This document shows, piece after piece, positions 1 to 7,441 of a stretch of DNA of 64,000 nt; position 1 is the stretch's first letter; every line of letters begins with the position of its first letter. The notes beneath the pieces are model-generated. The model searched no databases. It saw only the letters and a program-made list of their open reading frames with translations, and had not been told where the DNA came from. Position numbers and translations under genes: made by a program. This DNA is from a virus. Location of the stretch: the IMG/VR virus record IMGVR_UViG_3300043777_000086, positions 1 to 64,000 of that record. The stretch is one strand, 5' to 3'.

Positions 1-487
1 GCGCGGGAATCTAGCAGCGTCGTGGCGCGGGAATCTAGCCGCGTCGTGGCGCGGGAATCTAGCAGCGTCGAGGCGTGGGAATCTAGCAGCGTCGAGGCGT
101 GGGAATCTAGCCGCGTCGAGGCGCGGGAATCTAGCAGCGTCGTGGCGCGGGAATCTAGCCGCGTCGAGGCGTGGGGATCTAGCCGCGTCGTGGCGCGGGA
201 ATCTAGCAGCGTCGAGGCGTGGGAATCTAGCAGCGTCGAGGCGCGGGAATCTAGCCGCGTCGAGGCGCGGGAATCTAGCAGCGTCGTGGCGCGGGAATCT
301 AGCAGCGTCGTGGCGCGGGAATCTAGCCGCGTCGTGGCGTGGGAATCTAGCAGCGTCGAGGCGCGGGAATCTAGCAGCGTCGTGGCGCGGGAATCTAGCC
401 GCGTCGTGGCGCGGGAATCTAGCAGCGTCGAGGCGTGGGAATCTAGCAGCGTCGAGGCGTGGGAATCTAGCCGCGTCGAGGCGCGGG
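1..487 (+). repeat. 24-bp coding minisatellite, 20 units
   Basis: Twenty contiguous 24-bp units run from 1 to 480 with no spacers. Apart from one G-for-A change in unit 8, units differ at only three sites: CGG/TGG (Arg/Trp), AGC/CGC (Ser/Arg) and GTG/GAG (Val/Glu). Units 1-5 recur exactly as units 16-20, so 1-127 and 361-487 are identical, which points to recent segmental duplication. Confidence 0.95.
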
Positions 488-996
488 CTATATCTTGCGT
501 TCATCAGAAGTCTTCGGTGCCTACTCAGGTTTACGGGCAGGCGAGCTGCTACCATCACGACGGCTACGCGGAGCCGGTGAGTAAATCCGATCGCTGTTTT
601 ATCATCCCGGTTCGCCGATTAACGGGAAATGACGGCTGGCTGGAAGAGAACGGGATCGACCCTAGCGACGGCTATGTGGTGCTATTCAAGCGCGTCTCTA
701 AAGACCTTCTCACGCAAGAGGGCACGGAGAACGAAACAAGCTGGCCCATCGGCGAGATGGTCACGCACGCAAACTGGAACCCGATTACAGCCGAGTGCGG
801 GCGCGGAAAATTTCATGCCTGCTCCCGCCCGTACTTCGCCGATGAATTCCGCGATACCATAGGCGATCGTTACATTGCGCTCAAGATCGCCGCGGCAGAT
901 CTACATGCGTGGCCGAATCCCGAGTACCCGCATAAGATCGCGTTCAGGACTGGTCTGGTACTGCACGAATGCGACCGATGGGGAGACAAAATCTAG
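1..996 (+). CDS. Octapeptide-repeat protein with globular C-terminal domain, 5' partial
   Basis: The frame is open at the left edge, so the true start lies outside the window; 331 codons are visible. The first 160 residues are twenty in-frame copies of an 8-residue unit A-[R/W]-E-S-S-[S/R]-V-[V/E], as expected for a beta-solenoid stalk. The remaining ~170 residues form an unrelated domain containing W-N-P-I-T-A-E-C-G-R-G-K-F-H and DLHAWPNPEYPHKIAFR. I recall this kind of domain at the end of similar repeat proteins in uncultured phages (DUF7666-like), but I am not sure of the name. It may be a surface or binding protein; the function is unknown. The stop codon overlaps the ribosome-binding site of the next gene. 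Confidence 0.7.
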   Translation, partial: ARESSSVVARESSRVVARESSSVEAWESSSVEAWESSRVEARESSSVVARESSRVEAWGSSRVVARESSSVEAWESSSVEARESSRVEARESSSVVARESSSVVARESSRVVAWESSSVEARESSSVVARESSRVVARESSSVEAWESSSVEAWESSRVEARAISCVHQKSSVPTQVYGQASCYHHDGYAEPVSKSDRCFIIPVRRLTGNDGWLEENGIDPSDGYVVLFKRVSKDLLTQEGTENETSWPIGEMVTHANWNPITAECGRGKFHACSRPYFADEFRDTIGDRYIALKIAAADLHAWPNPEYPHKIAFRTGLVLHECDRWGDKI

Positions 997-1004
997 GAGA
1001 TTTT

Positions 1005-1244
1005 ATGCTAAAACCAATCACACTCGCGATCACACGGGCGCTGCGATCCACGCGCCCCGAGGAGCCGATGGGTATGACTAACGATGTGCCTGCGATCGTG
1101 GTCCCGTGGGCGCGCTGGAATCGCACGGTGGATGCAATCGCGTCTGAGTTGGAGCCGTTCAAGGTCGATGCAATCGAGTTTTTGCATCACTGCGGTCTTG
1201 ATCGCCAGGTCCCCTTCGATGATCTGGAGGTCACGCGCTGGTGA
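1005..1244 (+). CDS. Hypothetical protein, 79 aa
   Basis: The start ATG lies 6 nt after an AGGAG (995-999) that overlaps the stop codon of the repeat gene. The product is small, and its second half (VPWARWNRTVDAIASELEPF) looks amphipathic. No family is recognised. The stop overlaps the GTG start of the next gene, consistent with translational coupling. An internal ATG at 1075 is a possible shorter start. Confidence 0.6.
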   Translation: MLKPITLAITRALRSTRPEEPMGMTNDVPAIVVPWARWNRTVDAIASELEPFKVDAIEFLHHCGLDRQVPFDDLEVTRW

Positions 1245-1471
1245 CCGCCGCCACCGCTCAAGCGCGCTATCGGCCGCATCGGGTAGTCGTATGCGCCAGG
1301 CGCAATCTAAAATTGGGCTCTATTCAGATCATCGAAAACACACCGGATGGGGAGCCTTGCGAGCAACCGTGCAGGATCATCCGGCGCGTCAGCAAGGCCG
1401 CGTACCTGCTTCAGTGGCCGCATCCGGTCGCGGTGCGCGGCAACTTTTTCTTCGAGGTCGAAACCGATTGA
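1241..1471 (+). CDS. Hypothetical protein, 76 aa
   Basis: A GTG start overlaps the preceding TGA (GTGA). The small basic protein has alternating hydrophobic stretches (RVVVCARRNLKLGSIQII) that suggest a compact beta fold. There is no recognisable motif. It belongs to the run of short early genes and its function is unknown. Confidence 0.5.
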   Translation: MTAATAQARYRPHRVVVCARRNLKLGSIQIIENTPDGEPCEQPCRIIRRVSKAAYLLQWPHPVAVRGNFFFEVETD

Positions 1472-1537
1472 GTCTCGCGCCCCCTTATCCGGTGTCGGAT
1501 ATCGGGGCGGGCGGCTACGTCGCTCAAAGGAGAAATT

Positions 1538-1819
1538 ATGGCACGCTTTAGACATCGCGTTGCTTTCAATGCTGATCTGTTTTTGACCATCGAGACCGAT
1601 TCAGGCGATGACGGGTTGGAGCAACTGGAGCCGCTCATAATCGCGCGACTCCAGGAGATCAACGAACACGCCGTGATCAACGATCTGCGGATGCCGATCG
1701 CTGAGTTGTCGGACGTGGATGGCGTTATTTTCCCGCGTATCTCCGTACTGGATCATTCGGCTGATTCGCATCTCGAAAACCTGACGTATGAAAACTGTGA
1801 GGAGGTAACGAATGCCTGA
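1538..1819 (+). CDS. Hypothetical protein, 93 aa
   Basis: A strong AAAGGAG lies 8 nt before the ATG. The protein is acidic, beginning with a hydrophobic strand followed by FLTIETDSGDDGLEQLEP. No family is recognised. Its end overlaps the start of the next gene by 8 nt. A 66-bp untranslated gap precedes it, with no clear promoter or hairpin. Confidence 0.6.
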   Translation: MARFRHRVAFNADLFLTIETDSGDDGLEQLEPLIIARLQEINEHAVINDLRMPIAELSDVDGVIFPRISVLDHSADSHLENLTYENCEEVTNA

Positions 1820-2306
1820 CTGCATGCCGGCTTCGATGGAGATCGGCGGGGAGATTACCAAGGCCGATCTGGAATTTTTGCTCGCGGCTATCGAGAGTGA
1901 TGGCGCGGGAAGCGAGGATGGTGGCAGCGTTGATCTCGACTACGTATTGGACGCCATAGGCAAGGAGCCGCTCAAGATCGCGGACGATGACGCGGCCTGG
2001 GGGTTGTTCCGAAGGACCGAGGATTTTTGCTTCAAGCACGGCCTAGCCTTCCGGCGACAGTCCGACAGCAAGTATGAATACCCCGGTATGATCGCTTGGT
2101 GGCGGTCGGGAATGACAGACCCGGATTGGTGCAAGGCGACCAACGACGGAGACCCGTACATCACACTCGCTACACTGCGCGGAATCCTCGACACCAGTAG
2201 CCTCAAGGACGTGATCGAGATCCTGGAGCGATCCGAAGTACCGCCGGTTCCGCCGCTCATGCTGAAGGTTATCGACGCTCAGTTTGCGGAGGTGCCGGAT
2301 GCCTAG
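1812..2306 (+). CDS. Hypothetical protein, 164 aa
   Basis: The start ATG follows GAGGAGGTAACGA inside the end of the previous gene. The protein is acidic, with a low-complexity DGAGSEDGGSVDLD region near residue 35 and a Trp-rich middle (MIAWWRSGMTDPDW). No family is recognised. It is likely to be an early, possibly host-takeover protein; this is inferred only from position. Confidence 0.6.
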   Translation: MPDCMPASMEIGGEITKADLEFLLAAIESDGAGSEDGGSVDLDYVLDAIGKEPLKIADDDAAWGLFRRTEDFCFKHGLAFRRQSDSKYEYPGMIAWWRSGMTDPDWCKATNDGDPYITLATLRGILDTSSLKDVIEILERSEVPPVPPLMLKVIDAQFAEVPDA

Positions 2307-2547
2307 GGCACGGAGACCTATGAGACGCACATCTAAACCTCTGAAAATGCCGAACGGCCTAAAGGTTCTCAACAACATCGAGGTTGCGCGCGCTGCCGGT
2401 AAGAGACTCCGCAACCGAATCATCGCAGGGGCGCTGCGGAAGCGGTTTCCCTGGCTCGGCACCGGCGCGGCTATAGATTACCACGATGAGTGCGTGCGCC
2501 TGGCTGAATTTTATGAGGAGGTGTCGCGCGATGACCAACACCTCTAA
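2299..2547 (+). CDS. Hypothetical basic protein, 82 aa
   Basis: The ATG at 2299 overlaps the preceding stop and is served by GGAGGT at 2289. The first 50 residues are Arg/Lys-rich, and a short acidic helix closes the protein, so nucleic-acid binding is possible but not shown. A TTG 15 nt upstream is a weaker alternative start. Confidence 0.55.
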   Translation: MPRARRPMRRTSKPLKMPNGLKVLNNIEVARAAGKRLRNRIIAGALRKRFPWLGTGAAIDYHDECVRLAEFYEEVSRDDQHL

Positions 2548-2773
2548 GCCCGTCCGCCGCGAAACGCTATCCTCGATACGGGAGCGCGGCAAGACGCGAC
2601 CGATCATCGTGGAGCTTGCGAGTACGTACGTGCGCTGTAGGCTAAAGGGTACTCGCCGTGTGTTCGTGGCGACTTACGCGCAGGTTTGGATGCTGGCCGT
2701 GAGAAACGAGATCGAAGCCCGTAAGCGCGAGCGCGAAGAGGCCCGCAAGGCCAAACGAAAGGAACGTGAATGA
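2531..2773 (+). CDS. Hypothetical protein with charged C-terminal helix, 80 aa
   Basis: GAGGAGGTG lies about 8 nt before the ATG at 2531. The middle (IIVELASTYVRCRLKGTRRVF) looks like a small beta sheet. The last ~25 residues are a continuous Arg/Lys/Glu helix ending in RKAKRKERE. The function is unknown. The stop overlaps the start of the homing nuclease that follows. Confidence 0.6.
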   Translation: MTNTSKPVRRETLSSIRERGKTRPIIVELASTYVRCRLKGTRRVFVATYAQVWMLAVRNEIEARKREREEARKAKRKERE

Positions 2774-3255
2774 TGAAGTTAATCGCATTGACTAAGGGCT
2801 ATTACGCCCAGGTGGACGATGAAGATTTTAGTACTTTATCTCGCCATAAGTGGTATGCGCGAACGCAGGTATTTTCAAAAACCGGCAGGGTGAGCGTGTA
2901 TGCGGCACGCAGAGATCATGGCAGGTACGTGTCTATGCACCAAGTCATCCTTGGAATCAAGAACGTGGACCACGAAGATGGCGATGGATTGAATAATCAG
3001 CGCTACAACCTCAGGCCATGCACTAATTCCCAAAATATAGCGAACCAGGAGCCAAGGGGAGGCAAGTACTCGCGCTATAAGGGCGTAACGTTTAGCCTAA
3101 GGGACAAGAAATGGATCGCCCAGATAACAGCAAACAACACCCACAGGTTTATTGGATTGTTTAAGGAACAGGCCGATGCAGCGCAAGCCTACAACCTAGC
3201 AGCCTTTGAGGTTTTTGGGGACTTTGCTCGATTGAACCAGACGGTGCCGAGATGA
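2770..3255 (+). CDS. HNH homing endonuclease with AP2 DNA-binding domain
   Basis: 161 aa. Residues ~50-82 carry an HNH core with His57, the pair V-D-H-E-D-G-D-G around His68, and the N-N-Q-R-Y-N-L-R-P signature. Residues ~100-155 form an AP2 domain (SRYKGVTFSLRDKKWIAQI ... GLFKEQADAAQAYNLAA). This is the usual architecture of free-standing phage homing endonucleases, in which AP2 binds the target and HNH nicks it. It sits in an overlapping gene string with ATGA joints at both ends, so it has become part of the operon. It probably acts selfishly on related phage genomes. Confidence 0.88.
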   Translation: MMKLIALTKGYYAQVDDEDFSTLSRHKWYARTQVFSKTGRVSVYAARRDHGRYVSMHQVILGIKNVDHEDGDGLNNQRYNLRPCTNSQNIANQEPRGGKYSRYKGVTFSLRDKKWIAQITANNTHRFIGLFKEQADAAQAYNLAAFEVFGDFARLNQTVPR

Positions 3256-3497
3256 GACGTCTTTTCCAGCTTGTTCGCATCCCCGAGGGCGCGCATCCAC
3301 CCGATGATAGGGCTGTGGAGCTTGGCGTGCCCTGCGCGTCGCTAGAACGCGCCCGGTCGCTCGCACAGGCTATCCATACAGATCATCCCGACTGGCCTCT
3401 GGAGATCGAGGTGCAGGAATACGGGCGCAAGATTGGAAATGCGCCCGTAACTTACTCGAATGGCTTGGCGGTTACCCGTCTCGGGGGTGTGTCGTGA
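3252..3497 (+). CDS. Hypothetical protein, 81 aa
   Basis: An ATGA joint with the homing nuclease gives the start. The sequence RARSLAQAIHTDHPDWPLEIEVQ resembles a small alpha/beta protein, but no family is recognised. It ends in a GTGA overlap with the next gene. Confidence 0.5.
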   Translation: MRRLFQLVRIPEGAHPPDDRAVELGVPCASLERARSLAQAIHTDHPDWPLEIEVQEYGRKIGNAPVTYSNGLAVTRLGGVS

Positions 3498-3733
3498 CGT
3501 TCTCTGAAGCTCTCATGCGCGCCGGCGCGCTGGTGGATCTAGCCCACAAGGCCGTCAAGAGCAGGCCCACTAAGCCGTGCGGGCACTGCGGCGAGATCCC
3601 GCGCGGTGACCGTGAGGAGTATCTGATGGATCAGCAACTTAAGGCCCTGTCGGACAAATGCCGGAGACTCGCCGGAGGGTCTTTCGGCGGGCGGGAGATT
3701 GGTAGAGTCAATCATGGCAGCGACAGCAACTAA
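3494..3733 (+). CDS. Hypothetical protein with one CxxC pair, 79 aa
   Basis: GTG start overlapping the preceding TGA. The middle contains KPCGHCGEIPRGDREEY, a half zinc-knuckle, followed by a basic helix. The last 20 nt overlap the start of the sigma-like gene. The function is unknown. Confidence 0.5.
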   Translation: MTFSEALMRAGALVDLAHKAVKSRPTKPCGHCGEIPRGDREEYLMDQQLKALSDKCRRLAGGSFGGREIGRVNHGSDSN

Positions 3734-4202
3734 ACCCCGTGTCTCGGACGACCAATTCGTGGCGCTCGTGCTCGAGCAGCGCGGGCGCTGGAAGGCGTTC
3801 GTTCAGGCGCGCGGGTTTGATGAAGCCACCGCCGACGATATCGTGTCGGAGGCCGTCCTGCGCGGGTACCGCTACCTGGGGGCGTTCCGCGGCGAGGCGA
3901 GCCTGCTCTCCTGGATGCTCACGATCATCCTGCGTGAGACGTACACCCACTTCCGGCGGGCGCGGTATCGTATACAAACGGAAAGCCTTGAGGATGAACT
4001 GGTCGACGGGGATACGCTCTCGCGGCCGGAAACGACTACGCGCGCCGCGCTTTTTTCTCAGGTTATGGTGCATGTGAAACGCTTGACGCGCGGAGAGCGT
4101 TTAGCGATCGCGTATTACCTGGATGGCTGGGATAAGCCAAGCCGGTCCGTCCGAGTTCGGAAGTTTCGAGCAGTGCAGAAGTTGAGGGAGAGGCTGTTGT
4201 AG
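3714..4202 (+). CDS. Phage-encoded ECF-type sigma-like factor
   Basis: 162 aa. Residues ~38-86 match sigma-70 region 2: A-D-D-I-V-S-E-A-V, then FRGEASLLSWMLTIILRETY and an Arg-rich end (HFRRARYR). A canonical region 4 helix-turn-helix is not obvious. The C-terminus is short and keeps only a terminal segment (VRVRKFRAVQKLRERLL) like the last helix of region 4. It could direct host RNA polymerase to phage promoters or act as an anti-host factor. It lies just upstream of a TTGACA promoter. The start is the ATG at 3714; no strong SD is seen. Confidence 0.72.
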   Translation: MAATATKPRVSDDQFVALVLEQRGRWKAFVQARGFDEATADDIVSEAVLRGYRYLGAFRGEASLLSWMLTIILRETYTHFRRARYRIQTESLEDELVDGDTLSRPETTTRAALFSQVMVHVKRLTRGERLAIAYYLDGWDKPSRSVRVRKFRAVQKLRERLL

Positions 4203-4232
4203 TTGTAGTTTGTTGGAGTTAGTAAAAATCAC

Positions 4233-4261
4233 TTGACAGAATGGTTCGAATCGGCGAAGAT
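4233..4261 (+). promoter_or_regulatory. Candidate sigma-70 promoter for the DUF932 gene
   Basis: TTGACA at 4233-4238, a 17-nt spacer, then GAAGAT at 4256-4261. The -35 is perfect and the -10 weak (3 of 6). It lies in the 102-bp gap before the DUF932 gene. Confidence 0.4.
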
Positions 4262-4264
4262 TTG

Positions 4265-4273
4265 TTGTCCACA
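4265..4273 (+). promoter_or_regulatory. DnaA-box-like site TTGTCCACA
   Basis: TTGTCCACA, the form of DnaA box favoured in high-GC bacteria, lies just after the candidate -10 and 32 nt before the DUF932 start. Confidence 0.35.
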
Positions 4274-4304
4274 AGAATTCACAACTCAGGAGAAAACACT
4301 AGAT

Positions 4305-5408
4305 ATGAATAAGGGAATGGAGTTATCGACTTGCGCTCGGGAAATCGCTAGGCAGCAAGGGTTGAAGCGAGACTTCCGGGCACCGGCGGCGCGCATGCGA
4401 ATGAGCGTGCTCTCGCCGGAACAGGAGCGTCAGTCACCGGATGGGTTCAAGATGCGCTTCGCGCTGAACCTGGATGGGCAAGCGCAGCCGTTCGCGGTCC
4501 GCAAGCTCGCCCACCAGCAGATCGCGGAGCGCGTCAAGGTGCCCTGGAATTACTATGAGCGCTGCATGTCGGAAGCGCCGGAACTGGTCACCGAGAACGT
4601 CAACCACTGGCTCACGCACTCTGACGACGTGCGGCTAGTGCGAACGCTCGACAGTCAAGCCAGGGCCTATCTTGGGGATAAGTACCGGCCGCTCGACAAC
4701 TACGACCTATTCACAGCCGTGGCGCCCACGCTCATGGGCGAGTCGGCGCGCGGCATGCGAATCGAGTCGATCCAGATCACCGAGACGAAGTTTTACATCA
4801 AGGCGTTCACCGACCGGATCACCGGCGAGGTCAAGAAGGGCGATGTCGTGCAGGCGGGCGTGGTCATCACGAATTCCGAGGTCGGACATGGGACGCTGGC
4901 GGTCGAGCCCAGCGTGCTCAGATTACTGTGTTTGAACGGTTTGACCGCAAACGACGCCTCTCTCCGCCGGCGTCACGTCGGCCGGGGTTCCGAGATCCAG
5001 GGAGTTGAAGAGTACTTTTCGGATGCCACGCAGCGCATTACAGACGAGGCTTTCTGGCGTCAAGTCAACGACGTTGTACGTGGGGCGTTTGATGAAATCA
5101 AGTTCAAATCCCTCGTCGAGAAAATGCAGGCGACTCTCGATAACCGGATTCCCGAGGGTGGAGCTACCCTCCAGGAAGTTTCAGAGGTCTTCCAGAAGCG
5201 CTACAGTTTGAGCGCCACCGAGGGCGATATGATTCTCAAAAATCTCATCTCCGGCGGCGATCTCAGCCACTACGGCATTGTCAACGCGATCACCGCGACC
5301 GCGAAGAATGGGGATCTTTCGTACCAGCGGGCGGATGAGTTGGAGCACATCGGTGGACAGGTTCTTGAGTTGTCCCGATCCGAGTGGAAGGAATTGATCG
5401 CCGCATAG
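4305..5408 (+). CDS. DUF932 phage/plasmid-like protein
   Basis: 367 aa. The ATG is preceded by CAGGAGAAA. The central part (V-R-T-L-D-S-Q-A-R-A-Y-L-G-D-K-Y-R-P-L-D-N) and the later L-R-L-L-C-L-N-G-L region match the DUF932 family found in phages and plasmids, often in early operons. The family's function is unknown; some members are suspected single-strand DNA or replication accessory proteins. It has its own candidate promoter and a hairpin directly after the stop, so it may be a single-gene unit. One copy of the 14-bp palindrome lies inside it at 4875. Confidence 0.82.
   Translation: MNKGMELSTCAREIARQQGLKRDFRAPAARMRMSVLSPEQERQSPDGFKMRFALNLDGQAQPFAVRKLAHQQIAERVKVPWNYYERCMSEAPELVTENVNHWLTHSDDVRLVRTLDSQARAYLGDKYRPLDNYDLFTAVAPTLMGESARGMRIESIQITETKFYIKAFTDRITGEVKKGDVVQAGVVITNSEVGHGTLAVEPSVLRLLCLNGLTANDASLRRRHVGRGSEIQGVEEYFSDATQRITDEAFWRQVNDVVRGAFDEIKFKSLVEKMQATLDNRIPEGGATLQEVSEVFQKRYSLSATEGDMILKNLISGGDLSHYGIVNAITATAKNGDLSYQRADELEHIGGQVLELSRSEWKELIAA
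4875..4886. promoter_or_regulatory. Palindrome TCCGA-NN-TCGGA, copy 1
   Basis: Centre GG, followed by C. It lies inside the DUF932 gene, read in codon phase 1 (S-E-V-G). It is the only copy with a pyrimidine before the left arm. Confidence 0.6.
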
Positions 5409-5409
5409 C

Positions 5410-5425
5410 ACCCGCGTCTGCGGGT
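5410..5425 (+). terminator. Hairpin after the DUF932 gene
   Basis: A perfect 6-bp stem ACCCGC/GCGGGT with loop GTCT begins 2 nt after the stop codon. There is no T-run, so termination would be weak or factor-dependent. Confidence 0.35.
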
Positions 5426-5426
5426 A

Positions 5427-5455
5427 TTGACCCACACAAGGCTTAGATCCATGAT
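5427..5455 (+). promoter_or_regulatory. Candidate promoter for the GIY-YIG gene
   Basis: TTGACC at 5427-5432, a 17-nt spacer, then CATGAT at 5450-5455 (4 of 6 matches). It follows the hairpin directly. Confidence 0.35.
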
Positions 5456-5528
5456 GATTTCACCTGCCGACTCAATGTTATCGCGAGGAGTGAGGGTTGC
5501 CTTCAATGGCGACGGCAGGGATTTTATT

Positions 5529-6260
5529 ATGCTTATTTACAAGCTCACCAACACTGTCAATGGTAAGATCTACATCGGCCTGACTACTCAATCCCTGAGT
5601 GATCGCATGTGTGGCCATCGTAGAGCAGCGCGCAAAGGCTCACCTCAATTAATCGCTCGCGCTATCCGGAAATACGGATTCGAGGCGTTCACTGTTGAGG
5701 AAATCGCTACAGCGTCGAGCCTTGAAGAACTCAGATTTCTAGAGGTCTTTTACATAGCTGAGTCACGTAGCGCGGAACGCTCTAGGGGGTATAACAGATC
5801 ACTAGGCGGGGAGGGGGCTTTCGGCGTAAGGGATTCCAAGGCGACGCGCGCTAAGAAATCTGCCAGGATGCAGGGATTTAAACACTCCGAAGAAACTAAG
5901 GCTCTATTATCTAAGCTCGCCAAGGAGCGTGGCGCGTACAAGCAGTTGGTTGCTGGTACTAAACGCGCCTGGGCTGATCCTGAACGGCGCGCAGCATTAA
6001 CAGAGATGCGCAAGGGACGAACATGGAGCGATGAGACTCGAGCTAAGAGTATCGCGGCCAGAGTAGGGCAGAAGCATGGGCGGACGCTGCACACCATAAA
6101 GATGGAGGCACGAATGGCTATTGAGTGCGGCTCCCAGCATCGCACGGAAGTTTACATCAACGCTCGGACGGGAAAGATTTCGTGTGCCTTTTGCAGGAGA
6201 AGGACCGCCACGAGTTACAGGGAGAGGCGAGATTTCAGGGAACAGTTGTACAAACTCTAG
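5529..6260 (+). CDS. GIY-YIG homing endonuclease with NUMOD3 repeats
   Basis: 243 aa from the ATG at 5529, which has a GCAGGGA upstream; in-frame starts at 5451 and 5478 are possible. The N-terminus carries the GIY-YIG core: L-I-Y (2-4), K-I-Y-I-G (13-17), Arg26, Glu72 and a downstream GYNRSLGG. Residues ~115-135 (GFKHSEETKALLSKLA) and a later W-S-D-E-T-R-A-K repeat are NUMOD3-type DNA-binding modules. The end has a CxxC (SCAFCRRR). It is a free-standing homing nuclease with its own promoter and a strong terminator, so it is probably a late insertion between the DUF932 gene and the small-gene string. Confidence 0.88.
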   Translation: MLIYKLTNTVNGKIYIGLTTQSLSDRMCGHRRAARKGSPQLIARAIRKYGFEAFTVEEIATASSLEELRFLEVFYIAESRSAERSRGYNRSLGGEGAFGVRDSKATRAKKSARMQGFKHSEETKALLSKLAKERGAYKQLVAGTKRAWADPERRAALTEMRKGRTWSDETRAKSIAARVGQKHGRTLHTIKMEARMAIECGSQHRTEVYINARTGKISCAFCRRRTATSYRERRDFREQLYKL

Positions 6261-6277
6261 GTCTCCGAGTGAGTGAA

Positions 6278-6315
6278 CCCCGTGGGGCATGCACCTACGC
6301 TCCACGGGGATTTTT
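6278..6315 (+). terminator. Rho-independent terminator
   Basis: An 8-bp stem, CCCCGTGG at 6278-6285 with CCACGGGG at 6302-6309, is followed by A and five T. It ends the GIY-YIG transcript. Confidence 0.75.
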
Positions 6316-6326
6316 ATGGAGGGAAA

Positions 6327-6533
6327 ATGGCAAAGCATACTTTATTGCAGATGTTTGATTCGCTCGCGTCAGCCCCGCTGCGCACCTGCAATTCACTGCA
6401 TCATTGCTGCATCTGTAACCGCTCGATCATGATGGGGGAGCGGTATCGAGATCGCGGCTATGGGCGAAGGGCACACGATGCCTGCCTTAAGACAGCGGCG
6501 TCGGATTTGAAGCGCGTTTTGGAGACCGCATGA
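6327..6533 (+). CDS. Small Cys/His-rich protein, 68 aa
   Basis: GGAGGG lies close before the ATG at 6327. A cluster H-H-C-C-I-C near residues 24-29 and a later R-A-H-D-A-C suggest a single zinc-binding knuckle. The family is unknown. The stop overlaps the next gene (ATGA). Confidence 0.55.
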   Translation: MAKHTLLQMFDSLASAPLRTCNSLHHCCICNRSIMMGERYRDRGYGRRAHDACLKTAASDLKRVLETA

Positions 6534-6958
6534 CTGATCCCAGCCCCAAGCGCACCCGCGCCATGCTCTCGCAGGCCCTGCGCTCGGTGCAGCACCTCGA
6601 ATCGCAGCGCAACCTGCATCAGATCGCCCTGTGCCAGTGGATCGCCGGGAGATTCACCCTGGCGGACTGGTTCCCCGATCCGACACCGGCAGAGATTTCA
6701 CAAGCCCTTAAGGGCGGTGCTGTTGAGATCGCCCGTCACGAGCTGTGGCTGTGGATTCACGACGGCGGCGCCACGGATATCGCGATCGAGATCGTCCGCG
6801 GGCCGGCCGGCCTAGTCATGGCCGCTCACTGGGCGGATGATGTGATCTCGGCAGGAGCGCGGTCCAAAACAAACAACACCGCCGTTCGTTTTGCGGAGGT
6901 TATTTTGAAATATCGAGATCGCTTGGACGGACGCGACGACGTGCAGCCAGGAGATTGA
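6530..6958 (+). CDS. Hypothetical protein, 142 aa
   Basis: ATGA joint with the preceding gene. The protein is mostly helical with W-rich stretches (HELWLWIHDGGATDIAIEIV). No family is recognised and there are no transmembrane segments. Confidence 0.55.
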   Translation: MTDPSPKRTRAMLSQALRSVQHLESQRNLHQIALCQWIAGRFTLADWFPDPTPAEISQALKGGAVEIARHELWLWIHDGGATDIAIEIVRGPAGLVMAAHWADDVISAGARSKTNNTAVRFAEVILKYRDRLDGRDDVQPGD

Positions 6959-6985
6959 CGCCAAGATCGAAAGGACCATATCCCG

Positions 6986-7273
6986 ATGAGCACCACCAAG
7001 GCCACAAAAGCACAAATGTTGATGGGTGTAAATGTTCAGTTTTGCGGGCACAACGGTTATTTCATTGCTGATGTGCGCCGCGTTGCTGGTGCGGTCGCTA
7101 TCCAGGCAGCGGGTCCTGTTTCGCCAGATAATCTGGTTCGAGATAACAATTTTGGGCGCGCCACGCACATCGTTGTTGATTTTCCGGTACCAGGATTATG
7201 GAAGCCTGCGCTCGGTGTATTTGTGGTTCCAGAAGATCAATTCCGAGAACTCGCAAAGGATGGAGGCCGATGA
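6986..7273 (+). CDS. Hypothetical protein, 95 aa
   Basis: The start ATG follows a weak AAAGGA at ~6970. It shares the opening residues M-S-T-T with the next gene. The predicted strands (THIVVDFPVPGLWKPALGVFVV) suggest a small beta fold. The function is unknown. Confidence 0.5.
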   Translation: MSTTKATKAQMLMGVNVQFCGHNGYFIADVRRVAGAVAIQAAGPVSPDNLVRDNNFGRATHIVVDFPVPGLWKPALGVFVVPEDQFRELAKDGGR

Positions 7274-7440
7274 GCACCACCACCCACACACCCGCAACCG
7301 ATAGGGAGATTTTGAATTGGTTGCAAGAGCAGGTAGTCGATGTAATCTACCTTGATGATGGTCGGATAATCGAAGTTCGCGGCGGAAGTATCCGTAAGGC
7401 ACTTTACGCGGCAATCCTCCGCGCACGGGAAGGCAAGTAA
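7270..7440 (+). CDS. Hypothetical protein, 56 aa
   Basis: The start is fixed by an ATGA overlap and a GGAGG at ~7262. Its C-terminus I-R-K-A-L-Y-A-A-I-L-R-A-R-E-G-K resembles the end of the following protein (A-I-E-A-I-R-R-A-R-E-G-Q), suggesting related small proteins. The function is unknown. Confidence 0.5.
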   Translation: MSTTTHTPATDREILNWLQEQVVDVIYLDDGRIIEVRGGSIRKALYAAILRAREGK

Positions 7441-7441
7441 A

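Noticed and set aside
1-487. CRISPR array from regularly repeated 24-bp units
   Set aside because: The units are contiguous with no spacers, stay in one reading frame and continue into a protein domain; no cas genes are near.
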